This document shows, in pieces, positions 38,773 to 47,818 of a stretch of 64,000 nt of DNA. Source of the stretch: an uncultured Acidimicrobiales bacterium (GTDB lineage Bacteria > Actinomycetota > Acidimicrobiia > Acidimicrobiales > SZUA-35); contig CALEWY010000009.1 of the NCBI GenBank assembly GCA_937925335.1, positions 48,259 through 112,258 on the forward strand. Direction: 5' to 3'. Both the position numbers and the translations under genes were made by a program. The notes beneath the pieces were generated by a model. It was not told the DNA's origin, ran no database searches, and saw only the letters and a list, made by a program, of their open reading frames with translations. The stretch's first letter is position 1, and every line of letters starts with the position of its first letter.

Positions 38773-40728
38773 ATGTCAGAGCCAACGATCGAGGTCTACG
38801 AAACCGAGGACCGGTCATTCCCGCCGCCTGCTGCCTTCGCCGCCCAGGCGAACACCTCGGACCGTTCGCTGTATGACGAGGCCGATGCTGACTATGAAGC
38901 GTTCTGGGCTCGCCAGGCACGCGAGCTGCTCACGTGGGACAAGGACTTCACCGAGGTTCTCGACTGGCAGCTTCCGTTCGCCAAGTGGTTTGCCGATGGC
39001 AAGCTGAACGTGTCGGCCAACTGTCTCGATCGCCACGTCGATGCGGGCCGAGGCGACAAGGTCGCGTATCACTGGGAGGGCGAGCCGGGTGACACGGTCA
39101 CGCTGACCTACTCCGAGCTGCTGACCGAGGTGAAAAAGTTCGCCAACGTCTTGAAGGGCCTTGGTCTGGAGAAGGGCGATCGAGTCGCCATCTACATGCC
39201 GATGATCCTGGAGCTTCCGATCGCGATGCTCGCCTGCACGCGCATCGGTGTTGCCCACTCGGTGATCTTCGGTGGCTTCTCCGCCGACGCGATCGTGGAT
39301 CGCTGCATCGACGCCGAAGCCAAGGTGATCATCACGGCTGATGCTGGCTATCGCCGAGGCTCCGCCGCGCTGTTGAAGCCAACGGTTGACGCTGCCCTTG
39401 AGATCGGCGCACCGTCAGTGACCGACGTGATCGTTGCGAACCGTTGCGATACGAACCCGGACATGGTCGAGGGTCGTGATCACTGGTGGCACGAGGTCAT
39501 GGCCGATGCTTCCGACGACTGCCCGGCCGAGCCAATGGACGCTGAGCAGTTGCTCTACCTGCTCTACACCTCGGGCACGACGGCGAAACCCAAGGGCATC
39601 ATGCACACCACGGGTGGCTACCTCACCCAGGTCGCGTTCACCCACAAGTACGTCTTCGACCTCAAGCCCGAGACCGACATCTACTGGTGCGCAGCCGACA
39701 TTGGTTGGGTCACCGGCCACAGCTACATCGTGTACGGACCGCTGGCCAATGGCTGCACGTCGGTCATGTACGAGGGCACGCCGGACACCCCCGACAAGGA
39801 TCGCCTGTGGGACATCATCGAGCGCTACAAGGTCACCCAGCTCTACACCGCTCCGACCGCCATTCGTATGTTCATGAAGTGGGGTGTGCAGGAGCCCCAG
39901 AAACATGATCTGTCGTCGCTGCGAGTGCTTGGCACCGTCGGTGAGCCGATCAACCCCGAGGCGTGGATGTGGTACCACGAACACATCGGAGGCAACGAGC
40001 GACCGATCGTCGACACGTGGTGGCAGACCGAGACGGGCGGCAACATGATCACGCCGTTCCCCGGTGTCACCACGACGAAACCTGGTTCGGCAACCCACCC
40101 GATCCCCGGCGTGTTCATGGAACTCGTCGATGACGATGGCAACACCGTCACCAACGGCGGTGGTTACCTCACGATCTCGCGGCCTTGGCCGTCGATGCTT
40201 CGAGGCATCTGGGGCAACGAAGAGCGTTACCGCGAGACGTACTGGTCCACCTATGAGGGCAAGTACTTCGCCGGCGACGGCGCTCGCCTCGACGACGATG
40301 GCTACCTCTGGCTGCTCGGCCGAGTCGACGACGTGATGAACGTGTCCGGCCACCGCATCTCAACGACCGAGGTCGAATCGGCCCTCGTCGATCACCCCGC
40401 CGTTGCTGAAGCGGCGGTGGTTGGTGGCAACGACGATCTCACCGGGCAGGCCATCTTTGGCTACGTGATCCTCGTCGGTGATGCTGAAGTGAGCGACGAG
40501 CTCGGCAACGAGATCCGTGAACACGTCGGTGTGAAACTCGGCAAGATCGCCCGCCCAAAGACCGTCATCATCGTGCCGGACCTGCCAAAGACCCGTTCGG
40601 GCAAGATCATGCGTCGTCTGCTGCGTGACGTAGCGGACGGCAACTCACTTGGCGACACGACGACACTCGCTGACCCCGGTGTGGTGGCGGAGATCGCAAA
40701 CCGCGCCGCTGAGTCCGACGAGGACTGA
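38773..40728 (+). CDS. acs: Acetyl-CoA synthetase (AMP-forming)
   Basis: Activates acetate to acetyl-CoA through acetyl-AMP. Product of 651 residues, the standard length. ANL-superfamily motifs: YLLYTSGTTAKPKGIMHTTGGYL (P-loop-like), WCAADIGWVTGHSYIVYGPL, DTWWQTETGG, and the C-terminal PKTRSGKIMRRLLRD, whose Lys is the usual catalytic and acetylation site. SD GAAGGGGAAG directly before ATG 38773. A likely source of acetate is the symporter at 43868-45583. The 142 bp upstream (38631-38772) hold no gene and probably the promoter; no clear -10/-35 was found. Confidence 0.96.
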   Translation: MSEPTIEVYETEDRSFPPPAAFAAQANTSDRSLYDEADADYEAFWARQARELLTWDKDFTEVLDWQLPFAKWFADGKLNVSANCLDRHVDAGRGDKVAYHWEGEPGDTVTLTYSELLTEVKKFANVLKGLGLEKGDRVAIYMPMILELPIAMLACTRIGVAHSVIFGGFSADAIVDRCIDAEAKVIITADAGYRRGSAALLKPTVDAALEIGAPSVTDVIVANRCDTNPDMVEGRDHWWHEVMADASDDCPAEPMDAEQLLYLLYTSGTTAKPKGIMHTTGGYLTQVAFTHKYVFDLKPETDIYWCAADIGWVTGHSYIVYGPLANGCTSVMYEGTPDTPDKDRLWDIIERYKVTQLYTAPTAIRMFMKWGVQEPQKHDLSSLRVLGTVGEPINPEAWMWYHEHIGGNERPIVDTWWQTETGGNMITPFPGVTTTKPGSATHPIPGVFMELVDDDGNTVTNGGGYLTISRPWPSMLRGIWGNEERYRETYWSTYEGKYFAGDGARLDDDGYLWLLGRVDDVMNVSGHRISTTEVESALVDHPAVAEAAVVGGNDDLTGQAIFGYVILVGDAEVSDELGNEIREHVGVKLGKIARPKTVIIVPDLPKTRSGKIMRRLLRDVADGNSLGDTTTLADPGVVAEIANRAAESDED

Positions 40729-40835
40729 GCGCCCTGGCTCAACGATTTCACCTCGGCTACGAACCCAGTTGGTACTGGCGGGAATCGCCGCGCCCATCCA
40801 CCGATGACGCCGGCGATCCAACGCTGACCCTCTGT

Positions 40836-41258
40836 GTGGACATCGACGGTGTGCTCGCCGATGCGCGCCATCGTCAGCACTACCTCGAGCATGGTTGGCG
40901 CGATTGGGACAGCTTCTTCGTTGCAGCCAGCGACGACACCATCATCGATGAACAGGTCGACTTCTTGGCGCAGGTCCCGCCGGAGCAGATGATCGCGTTG
41001 GTCACCTCACGTCCGGATTGGACAGACGGGATCACCGTTGGCTGGCTCGAGAAGCACGAGATCCGCTGGGATCTGCTGATCATGCGGTGCACCGGTGATT
41101 ATTCGGTCGCGGCCGACGTGAAGACGCTGGCGGTCCACCAGCTCCGTTCACAGGGTTTCGAGCCGATTTTGGCGATCGACGATCACCCTCGCAACATCAG
41201 GGCCTACGAGAAGCTCGGTGTGGAGACGGTCTACATCGAGTCTGGCTACCACACCTAG
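40836..41258 (+). CDS. HAD-superfamily-like hydrolase, N-terminus uncertain
   Basis: HAD motifs are visible: motif I DIDGVLAD, motif II LVTSRPD and motif IV ILAIDDHPRN. It may be a small phosphatase or nucleotidase-like protein; the substrate is unknown. The listed start (GTG 40836) begins exactly at motif I. A real HAD needs the strand before it, and the same frame continues upstream with LTLC and further to the end of acs at 40728 without a stop. No ATG, GTG or TTG is found there, so the true start may be a rare codon (CTG 40725 overlaps the acs stop). At least 140 residues. Confidence 0.6.
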   Translation: MDIDGVLADARHRQHYLEHGWRDWDSFFVAASDDTIIDEQVDFLAQVPPEQMIALVTSRPDWTDGITVGWLEKHEIRWDLLIMRCTGDYSVAADVKTLAVHQLRSQGFEPILAIDDHPRNIRAYEKLGVETVYIESGYHT

Positions 41259-41283
41259 ATGTGATGACCGGGAGGATGCGTTC

Positions 41284-41910
41284 GTGAGTGCTTCGGTCAG
41301 CCAGTCCTATGACGACATGGCCGAGCGTTACGCCGAGTTTGTCGCAGGAGGTCTCGAGCGAGATGCGAACGCTCTCGAGTGGCTCGGACGATTCGCCGAG
41401 TGCGCTCGTGAAGTTGGCGGGCCAGTCGTCGATGCTGGTTGCGGCCCCGGCCACGTCGTCAACCATCTCACCGAGCTTGGTCTCGATGCTTGTGGCTTCG
41501 ACCTCTCACCGGGCCAAGTCGACGAAGCGCTCAAGGCCTATCCAGAAGCCGATGTTCGTGTGGGCGACCTGACGTCGCTCGATGCCGATGACGGCTCGCT
41601 CGGAGGGTTGGTCTCGCGATACTCGATCATCCACATGCCGCCGACTGACGTCGGGCGAGCTTTCGCTGAGTGGATGCGAGTGCTCAAGCCCGGAGCGCCA
41701 CTCCTCGTCTCATTCTTCGGTTCATTGTCGGCCGCCGCCCACGGGACACCGTTCGACCACGCGGTGGTGACCGCTTACGAGCTGTTTCCGGCGGCGATCG
41801 CCCAAGAGCTTGAAGCAGCGGGTTTCGTCGAGATCCAGGTCGGCGTGATCGACCCCCCGGACGGCGGCCGACCGCTCGACCAGGCGACGGTGTTTGCCCG
41901 TCGCCCTTGA
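41284..41910 (+). CDS. SAM-dependent methyltransferase
   Basis: Class I methyltransferase of 208 residues. N-terminal SQSYDDMAERYAEF, SAM motif VVDAGCGPGHVVNHLTELG, acidic motif FDLSPGQ, then a typical RVLKPGAPLLVSFFG strand. GTG 41284 with GGGAGG about 10 nt upstream gives the expected N-terminus. Substrate unknown; small-molecule methylation is likely for this type. Followed 61 bp later by a second, unrelated methyltransferase gene. Confidence 0.83.
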   Translation: MSASVSQSYDDMAERYAEFVAGGLERDANALEWLGRFAECAREVGGPVVDAGCGPGHVVNHLTELGLDACGFDLSPGQVDEALKAYPEADVRVGDLTSLDADDGSLGGLVSRYSIIHMPPTDVGRAFAEWMRVLKPGAPLLVSFFGSLSAAAHGTPFDHAVVTAYELFPAAIAQELEAAGFVEIQVGVIDPPDGGRPLDQATVFARRP

Positions 41911-41971
41911 TCGAATCGCCGCCAGCCCCCACGATGGAACCTCAAGTGCCAGCCGACCGACGGGGAGCTCC

Positions 41972-42694
41972 ATGGAAGCGGCATACGACGACATCGCAGA
42001 GTGGTATGAGAACGAGTTCTTGAAGCTGCAGCGGTCGATGGCGGACGATCATGAGTTTGCCGATCGAATCGGGGTTGACCAAGCCCTCGTCGAGTTGTTG
42101 GGGGAGGGGAGCGGAATCTGCCTGGAGGTCGGGTGCGGCACCGGCATCTACGCCGACCGTGTTGCGTCACTCGGGTGGACGCCGGTTGGTATCGACATCT
42201 CATCGGGGATGTTGGGCTTCGCCAAGGATCGCCTTGCGGTCGCACATTCCGACGGTTGTGAGCTTCCATTTGCCACCGATTCGGTGCCAGCAGTGATCTC
42301 CGTGATGACACACACCGACGCCCCGGACTATCCGCAGATGCTGCGAGAGATGACACGAGTTTTGAAGCCGGGTGGTGTCCTCGTTCACGTCGGCGTTCAC
42401 CCGTGCTTCTGCGGTTCGTTCGCCGATCGCACCGACGCTCCAAATGTGACGGTCCGGCCCGGGTATCTCGAGAGCGGGTGGACGCCGGCGAAGGGACCGG
42501 AGGCCGGAACCCTGGGCCAGAACGGGCAGGTGCGCGACAAGGTTGGTGCCGGCCACTTTGCGCTCGCCGATCTGTTGAACCTCTTCCCGAAGAACGGGCT
42601 CACCGTCGACCGACTCTTCGAAGGCTTCGAACCAACGCCGATCACGCTCTCGGTTCGAGCCACTTCAAAAGTCGCAACCGCGACCGAGCGGTGA
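41972..42694 (+). CDS. SAM-dependent methyltransferase
   Basis: Class I methyltransferase of 240 residues from ATG 41972, with GGGGAG 4 nt upstream. It begins MEAAYDDIAEWYENEF, followed by the SAM motif CLEVGCGTGIYADRVASLG, GIDISSGML and RVLKPGGVLVHVGVHP. More similar to UbiE/COQ5-type proteins than its neighbour, but no quinone gene is adjacent. Substrate unknown. The 73 bp to the convergent kinase gene show no clear terminator. Confidence 0.83.
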   Translation: MEAAYDDIAEWYENEFLKLQRSMADDHEFADRIGVDQALVELLGEGSGICLEVGCGTGIYADRVASLGWTPVGIDISSGMLGFAKDRLAVAHSDGCELPFATDSVPAVISVMTHTDAPDYPQMLREMTRVLKPGGVLVHVGVHPCFCGSFADRTDAPNVTVRPGYLESGWTPAKGPEAGTLGQNGQVRDKVGAGHFALADLLNLFPKNGLTVDRLFEGFEPTPITLSVRATSKVATATER

Positions 42695-42767
42695 GCATCG
42701 GCTTCGTCGAACTCATCTCAACTTGCCGGAAGTCAACTTCCGAACAATCGAGACCTGACCCATGAAG

Positions 42768-43871
42768 TCAGCCTCGCTTCGGCGGGTTCTTCGGCAGGCG
42801 CATGATGACCTTCGTTCCAGCATTGGCGGCGGTCGCGATCATCAGGCCGTACTCAGGACCGAACGTCGAACGAAGGCGCGTGTCGGTCGCCAAGATGCCG
42901 ACGTGGGATGACGTGTCGGTGCCGTTGAGCGCCTGTTGCAGGCGATCGGGATCGATGCCGACGCCATCGTCTTCAACGGTGATCGTGATCTCCGGGCCAT
43001 CGTTTTCGGCACCGAGATGCAGCGAACCCTGGCCGGGCTTGGTCTCGAGCCCGTGTCGCAGTGCGTTCTCGACAAGGGTCTGTACCGACAACACCGGAAC
43101 CTGTACCGGCAGCGTCTCCGGATCGATGGTCAACAGCACATCGAAGCGATCACCGAACCGGACCCGGGCGAGTTCGAGGTAGAGATCGACCAATCGGAGC
43201 TCTTCGCTCAGCGTCCAAAGATCGGACTGGATCCGAAAGCTCGCTCGTAGGAAGTCAGAAAACTGCGAGATGGCCGATCGGGCTCGGATGGGATCGGTGT
43301 TGACGAGCCCGGCGATGGCGGTGAGCGAGTTGTGGAGGAAGTGCGGCGAGAGCTGTGCTCGCAACGCTCGGAGTTCGGCTTCGGCAGCAAAGGCTCTCGA
43401 CTGGTCGAGCTCGGCGATTTGCAGCTGTGAACCAACGAGCACCGTGAGCTCTCGAAGAGCGTTCATGTTGAGCGGCTGGCCCTGCACCGTCATCGCGTGG
43501 ATCGTGCCGATCGGGACATCGTCGGAAGTCAGTACGGCGACGGCGACCTCGGCCTGATCACGGCCGAGCGACATCGTGTAAAGGGTTGGCTTTGCGGTGC
43601 GCCGTCGCTCGAGCACGAGGGTTGCGTGGTCCTCTACCTCCACCTGCCAATCGACAGCTTCGCCATCTTGTGCGAGGAGGGTGCTGTCGGCCGTGACGGC
43701 GACCACTCGACAATCGAGCAGCTGTCGAGTCGTTCGGGCGATGAAGGCAGCGGATCGCTCGTCGAGCCCGCGGCGTAGATGCTGGTTGAGTTCGTTGAGG
43801 GCACCAAGAACATCGGAGGGGTCATCCGGAAGGCGCAGCGCTCGACGATCCCAACGTCGATTGCGGCTCAT
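42768..43871 (-). CDS. LytS-type sensor histidine kinase (soluble)
   Basis: Product of 367 residues without transmembrane segments. The N-terminal ~170 residues resemble a GAF-like sensor. The His-kinase domain of the LytS class has the phospho-accepting His in LSPHFLHNSLTAIAGL, and an HATPase domain with LVENALRHGLE and VEDDGVGI. Its ATG overlaps the stop of the symporter gene by four bases, making it the last gene of a four-gene operon. It presumably signals to the LytTR regulator encoded first in that operon, linking transport to gene control. Confidence 0.85.
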   Translation of the reverse strand: MSRNRRWDRRALRLPDDPSDVLGALNELNQHLRRGLDERSAAFIARTTRQLLDCRVVAVTADSTLLAQDGEAVDWQVEVEDHATLVLERRRTAKPTLYTMSLGRDQAEVAVAVLTSDDVPIGTIHAMTVQGQPLNMNALRELTVLVGSQLQIAELDQSRAFAAEAELRALRAQLSPHFLHNSLTAIAGLVNTDPIRARSAISQFSDFLRASFRIQSDLWTLSEELRLVDLYLELARVRFGDRFDVLLTIDPETLPVQVPVLSVQTLVENALRHGLETKPGQGSLHLGAENDGPEITITVEDDGVGIDPDRLQQALNGTDTSSHVGILATDTRLRSTFGPEYGLMIATAANAGTKVIMRLPKNPPKRG

Positions 43872-45583
43872 GCGTCGACCTCCACGAGGTTGTCTGCCCG
43901 CTCAGGCAGATGCATCAACGCAAACTTGTGGGCGACGTCGGTCACCTTGTTCGGGTCGAGTACCGACACGGTGATTGCGATCGCAAAGGCGAGTGGGACG
44001 CTCCATGCGGCGGGTGTCGCGGCAAACGCGAGCGCCCAGCCCGAGTCGACGACCCCGAACAGGGTCAGCATGGCGGCGATCGTGGTCACCGTGCCGCCGA
44101 TGGCGACCGTGGCGATCGCACCGCGCTCGGTAAAGCCCGGCCACCAGATGCCGAGCACCAGCAGAGGCCCGATCGCAGTGGCGGCGATCGCCGTCGACCA
44201 GCCGATGAGCACGTTGATATCGATCGACTCGACCGCCATGCCCGCAGCGATCGACACACCGGCTCCGATCCACACGGCCAACCGGAACTGGGGCACGCCG
44301 GCGTTGAGGATGTCATGGCTGAGTGCACCGGCGATGGCGATCAACAGACCCGAAGCGGTGGACAAGAACGCAGCCGCCGCTCCGGCCGAAACGACCGCGT
44401 CGATGAGCTCGCCTCCGAGGCCGTCCGCCAAGCGGTTACCGACCACGACCGTGGTCGAATCGGTGTTGCCGTTGCTCAACAGATCAGGGCTGAGCACCCG
44501 ACCAACCGCACCGATGAGCGGGAGCATGGCGTAGTAGGGGGCGATCATGGCAAGGACCCAAAGATTGGTCCGCCGCGCCTCTCGGCCGGTCGGGTTTGTG
44601 TAATACCGAACGACGATGTGGGGGAGCGCGATGATTCCGAACATATTGGCGAGCAGCGACGCGTAGCTGAAGTAGAGCGGATGGCCGCCACCAATGTTCT
44701 TGTCGCCGAGAGGCGCAGCCCACTGCTCACCGGTGAGGCGATCACGACCCACCTCGAGCGGAACGAGATCACCAGCGGTGAAGTCGATTGTGGTGCCCAA
44801 CGCGATGTCGTGCTCACCGAGCAGCACGACCGGCTCCGCGTCGACGACCCGTCCATCGATCGTGCCGCTGATCGTGACCGCTGTGCTGGTCGTGGCCTCG
44901 ATGGTGACATCGGAGGGGTAGTCAACGGTCTGGTCGACCATGAAGAGCGGCGGGTCCGGCGAGATGATCGGCTCGCCGTCGCCAGACGCTCGATCGAACG
45001 CCAGAACGGTGAAGGGCACGAGGATCCCGAGGAAGATGAAGAAGAACTGGAAGCCCTGGACGAACGTGATGCCGCGCATGCCGCCAGCACTGAGGCCAGC
45101 GGCCACGAGCACCCCGACGACAACAACACCAACCCAATACGGCGCACCGATGAGCTGACGGGTAACCACACCAGCGCCCTTCAACTGCGCCAGGAGGAAG
45201 AACCAACTCGACGTGATGACCGCCATCGCCACGAGCGGTCGAAGTCGAGGGGCGTCGAGTCGGCCTTCGATGAACTCGGGGATCGTGTAGGAACCGAACC
45301 GTCGGACGGGGGCGGCGATAAAGAGCGAGAGCAGCAGGAATCCGATGGTCCAACCCGTGAGTGTCCACAACATGTCGACGCCGAAGACGAGGATCAGCGC
45401 CGGCACACCCAGATAACTTGCGGCGGACATCGCTTCGCCACAGACGGCGAAGGCGTTCCAGACTGGGTTGACCGCTCGCGACGCAACGAAAAAGTTCGAG
45501 GTCGTCCGAGCGAAACGAAGACCGGATACGCCGAGCACCATCGTCATGGTCACCACGGCACCGACGGCGATCGTTGGGATCAT
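43868..45583 (-). CDS. Sodium/solute symporter, acetate-permease (ActP) type
   Basis: SLC5-family membrane protein of 571 residues with about 13 helices. Motifs resemble the ActP group: NFFVASRAVNPVWNAFAVCGEAMSAASYLG, RFGSYTIPEFIEGR, and ALPHIVVRYYTNPTGREARR. A ~110-residue polar loop between helices 6 and 7 is longer than usual and beta-rich. ATG 45583 overlaps the stop of the small membrane protein gene (ATGA). With acs nearby, acetate or another short monocarboxylate is the likely substrate. Confidence 0.85.
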   Translation of the reverse strand: MIPTIAVGAVVTMTMVLGVSGLRFARTTSNFFVASRAVNPVWNAFAVCGEAMSAASYLGVPALILVFGVDMLWTLTGWTIGFLLLSLFIAAPVRRFGSYTIPEFIEGRLDAPRLRPLVAMAVITSSWFFLLAQLKGAGVVTRQLIGAPYWVGVVVVGVLVAAGLSAGGMRGITFVQGFQFFFIFLGILVPFTVLAFDRASGDGEPIISPDPPLFMVDQTVDYPSDVTIEATTSTAVTISGTIDGRVVDAEPVVLLGEHDIALGTTIDFTAGDLVPLEVGRDRLTGEQWAAPLGDKNIGGGHPLYFSYASLLANMFGIIALPHIVVRYYTNPTGREARRTNLWVLAMIAPYYAMLPLIGAVGRVLSPDLLSNGNTDSTTVVVGNRLADGLGGELIDAVVSAGAAAAFLSTASGLLIAIAGALSHDILNAGVPQFRLAVWIGAGVSIAAGMAVESIDINVLIGWSTAIAATAIGPLLVLGIWWPGFTERGAIATVAIGGTVTTIAAMLTLFGVVDSGWALAFAATPAAWSVPLAFAIAITVSVLDPNKVTDVAHKFALMHLPERADNLVEVDA

Positions 45584-46035
45584 CCGTGGCCCTTTGCATC
45601 GCGCCATCGATTCTCGATGCGCATCGCCCGGCGTTCATGCCAGATCGCGATGGCAACGATGCTGAAGAGGGCGATCGGGCCAAGGATCAACCAGGCAAAC
45701 GGAGCGTGTCCAAGCGGCGACCATCGTGCGACGTCCGGTGCGAAACGAAACAGCATCGGAAGGAGGCCGACCGGGATGAGAATGAGCGCGAGCAGCCGAA
45801 TCGAGAGCCGTCGTTGCGCAGCGAGAAGGTCAAAGACGTCGTCGGTGTCAACCGTGTAACCACGCACGTGGCTCCCGAACGCACGCGCCCGGTCCTGGCG
45901 CCTCGCAAGAGCGGTCTTTGGGTGGAGAATCACCCGCCGAACCGCCACCGGCTGAGGGTCACTCCTTCCCGAGGGGTTTGGGCTTGCCGGGTTTGGGCTT
46001 GCTGGGTCTGGACCTGCGGTCTGGCTACTCTCCAC
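45580..46035 (-). CDS. Small membrane protein accompanying the symporter
   Basis: Product of 151 residues from GTG 46035. It has two hydrophobic helices (about 78-98 and 111-130) after a cytoplasmic N-terminus containing repeats of Pro-Asn/Asp-Pro-Ala-Ser (PDPASPNPASPNPSG). Position directly upstream of an ActP-type symporter and the two-helix layout recall the DUF485/DUF4212 small partners of such symporters, but I see no firm family motif. Overlaps the response regulator gene by 11 bp and the symporter gene by four. Confidence 0.6.
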   Translation of the reverse strand: MESSQTAGPDPASPNPASPNPSGRSDPQPVAVRRVILHPKTALARRQDRARAFGSHVRGYTVDTDDVFDLLAAQRRLSIRLLALILIPVGLLPMLFRFAPDVARWSPLGHAPFAWLILGPIALFSIVAIAIWHERRAMRIENRWRDAKGHG

Positions 46036-46747
46036 GACCGAGGCGATCCTCGAGCAGTCGGGTGTAGCGGCGGCTCACCGGTAGTTGTCGGCCTTCGATC
46101 TCGATCGACCGAGCGCCCGATTCGGTTCGTACTTTCGTGATGCTCGCGACCCGAACGAGATAACTCCGGTGAATCCGCAGATATCCCGACGTCGCCCACG
46201 CTGCGGTGAGCGACGAGATGGACTCTCGAACGAGGTGCGAGTTGCCATCATCGGTGTAAACCCGAACGAGGTCACCAGCTGCTTCGATGACCGAGATCTC
46301 GTCCCGATTGATCGTGTAGGAATCGTTGCCTCGGCGGCACACGAGCATTGACAGCGAGGGTGAATCGGCGCCGTCGCCGCTGTCTCGCGCCATCCGGCGA
46401 ATCGTTTCATCGAGCCGGTTTGGGTCAACGGGCTTCATGAGGTAGTCACACGCGTTGAGATCGAACGCCTCGACGGCGTAGTCGTCGAACGCGGTCACAA
46501 ATGCGATCGCCGGTGGGCTCTTGTAGTTCTTGAGCATTCGAGCGAGCTCGATGCCGTCGAGTCCCGGCATTTGGACGTCGAGAAACAGCGCTCCGATGTC
46601 GGTCCGAACGCCAAGCAGGCGGATCGCCTCGGTTGCGGAGTCGGCGGTCAGCACCTCGTCGACACCGTTCGCACGCTCGAGAAGCCAGGCCAGGTCGTTT
46701 CGTGCCAATTCTTCGTCGTCGACGGCAAGGACGGTGAGTCCCGACAT
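46025..46747 (-). CDS. LytTR-family response regulator
   Basis: Product of 240 residues. Receiver domain with the acidic pair in VLAVDDEELARND, phospho-Asp in ALFLDVQMPGLDGIELAR and the conserved Lys in YLMKPVD; then a LytTR DNA-binding domain: INRDEISVIEAAGDLVRVYTDD, RESISSL and YLRIHRSYLVRVASI. ATG 46747 is chosen because GGGGAG lies 6 nt upstream. First gene of the symporter-kinase operon. A LytTR-like double half-site lies 71 bp upstream of its start. Confidence 0.92.
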   Translation of the reverse strand: MSGLTVLAVDDEELARNDLAWLLERANGVDEVLTADSATEAIRLLGVRTDIGALFLDVQMPGLDGIELARMLKNYKSPPAIAFVTAFDDYAVEAFDLNACDYLMKPVDPNRLDETIRRMARDSGDGADSPSLSMLVCRRGNDSYTINRDEISVIEAAGDLVRVYTDDGNSHLVRESISSLTAAWATSGYLRIHRSYLVRVASITKVRTESGARSIEIEGRQLPVSRRYTRLLEDRLGRGE

Positions 46748-46817
46748 GTGATCTCCCCTTTTCCGCACACTTCCCCGACCGAACCTTGCCTACATCGAAC
46801 GTCCGCCGCAAGGGCCA

Positions 46818-46830
46818 ACCGTTAAACGGT
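46818..46830. promoter_or_regulatory. Inverted LytTR-like half-sites between the LytTR operon and the TRAP operon
   Basis: ACCGTT-A-AACGGT is a perfect 13-bp inverted repeat. Each arm read 5'-3' (ACCGTTAAA and ACCGTTTAA) fits eight of nine positions of the published LytTR consensus [TA][AC][CA]GTTN[AG][TG]. It lies in the 220-bp divergent region (46748-46967), so it could control either operon. LytTR sites are usually direct repeats, which lowers confidence. Confidence 0.4.
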
Positions 46831-46967
46831 CGGCTTGGGTCGCTCGCCGGGAACGCTTCACCGTCGAGTGTAAGAGGGGTGACGGGCGGCACACCGGCAT
46901 GTCATGGTGCCGAATCGGCCCGGAGTTGACCAGGGCCGTTCGCTGCACGACGAAGGGGAGAACGTCC

Positions 46968-47810
46968 GTGGCAGACACCGAAGCCGCCGAGTCGTTGATT
47001 CCCGACGACGCCAAAAACGATGAACCCGCTGCGCCGGCCGTCCAGATCTTCACCCGCATGCACCCGCTCGGTATCTGCGCAGCGGTCTTGGCTGGGGCTG
47101 CGGTCATCGCCACGCTCGCCGGCAGTCGATTCCTGATCGGCAACATGAAGATATGGCACTGGGTCGCCCTCATCGTCACGATCGCGCTCTCATTTGCGCC
47201 GTCGATCCTTCACTCGATCCGGATCGGAATCGAACGAATCGGCGATCTCAGCAAGGTCTGCGTGATGACGCTTGCGTGGATCGTGTTCACCCTGCAGTTG
47301 TTCAACGTGATCACCCGCTACACCAACAACTGGTTCGAGCGAGACATCTTGTTCGGCCAGACGACGAGCGCTGCATGGATGAGCTTCGGCCTGATGTTCG
47401 TGCTCGGTGTCAACTACGCAATGCGAGACGGCGTGAATCCTCGGATCGACTTCTGGTGGGCTGAGTTCTCCAAACAGCGCAAGGCGGCGATCGACTTCGT
47501 GCTCCATGCCACGCTCCTTGGGCCGTTCATCTTCATGGCGCTTCGTGTGGTGATTCCCTACGGAGCGACCTCGCTCGGCCGAAAGCGAGACGGTTCGTGG
47601 CCGAGCGGATGGCGGGTATGGGAGACGTGGGAACAATCGTCAGACGCTTCGCAGCTCCCCGTTGGCCCAATCCAGGCTGCGCTCGTTTTGGCGTTTCTGC
47701 TGTGGGGACTGCAGACGTTGGCGGAACTGATCAAGACGGGCTTCGTTCTCGCTGGCCGTGATGACCTTGGTGATGTGGCGGAGATCGACGCCCCATTGCG
47801 AGTGGAGTAG
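46968..47810 (+). CDS. TRAP transporter small permease (DctQ-type)
   Basis: Product of 280 residues from GTG 46968 (AAGGGGAG 7 nt upstream). About four main helices plus an extra N-terminal one. Features of DctQ are the FNVITRYTNNWF segment and WMSFGLMFVLGVNYAMRDGVNPRIDFWWAEFS with its conserved Arg-x-Asp. Longer than the usual ~160-200 residues, with an acidic N-terminal extension and a long loop before the last helix, as in the subgroup pairing with large binding proteins. Followed 8 bp later by the large permease. Confidence 0.87.
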   Translation: MADTEAAESLIPDDAKNDEPAAPAVQIFTRMHPLGICAAVLAGAAVIATLAGSRFLIGNMKIWHWVALIVTIALSFAPSILHSIRIGIERIGDLSKVCVMTLAWIVFTLQLFNVITRYTNNWFERDILFGQTTSAAWMSFGLMFVLGVNYAMRDGVNPRIDFWWAEFSKQRKAAIDFVLHATLLGPFIFMALRVVIPYGATSLGRKRDGSWPSGWRVWETWEQSSDASQLPVGPIQAALVLAFLLWGLQTLAELIKTGFVLAGRDDLGDVAEIDAPLRVE

Positions 47811-47818
47811 GTGCGCCG

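Noticed and set aside
43910..45859. 649-codon plus-strand frame opposite the symporter gene
   Set aside because: Highly charged Arg/Asp/His-rich product mirroring the minus-strand symporter, which has full family motifs.
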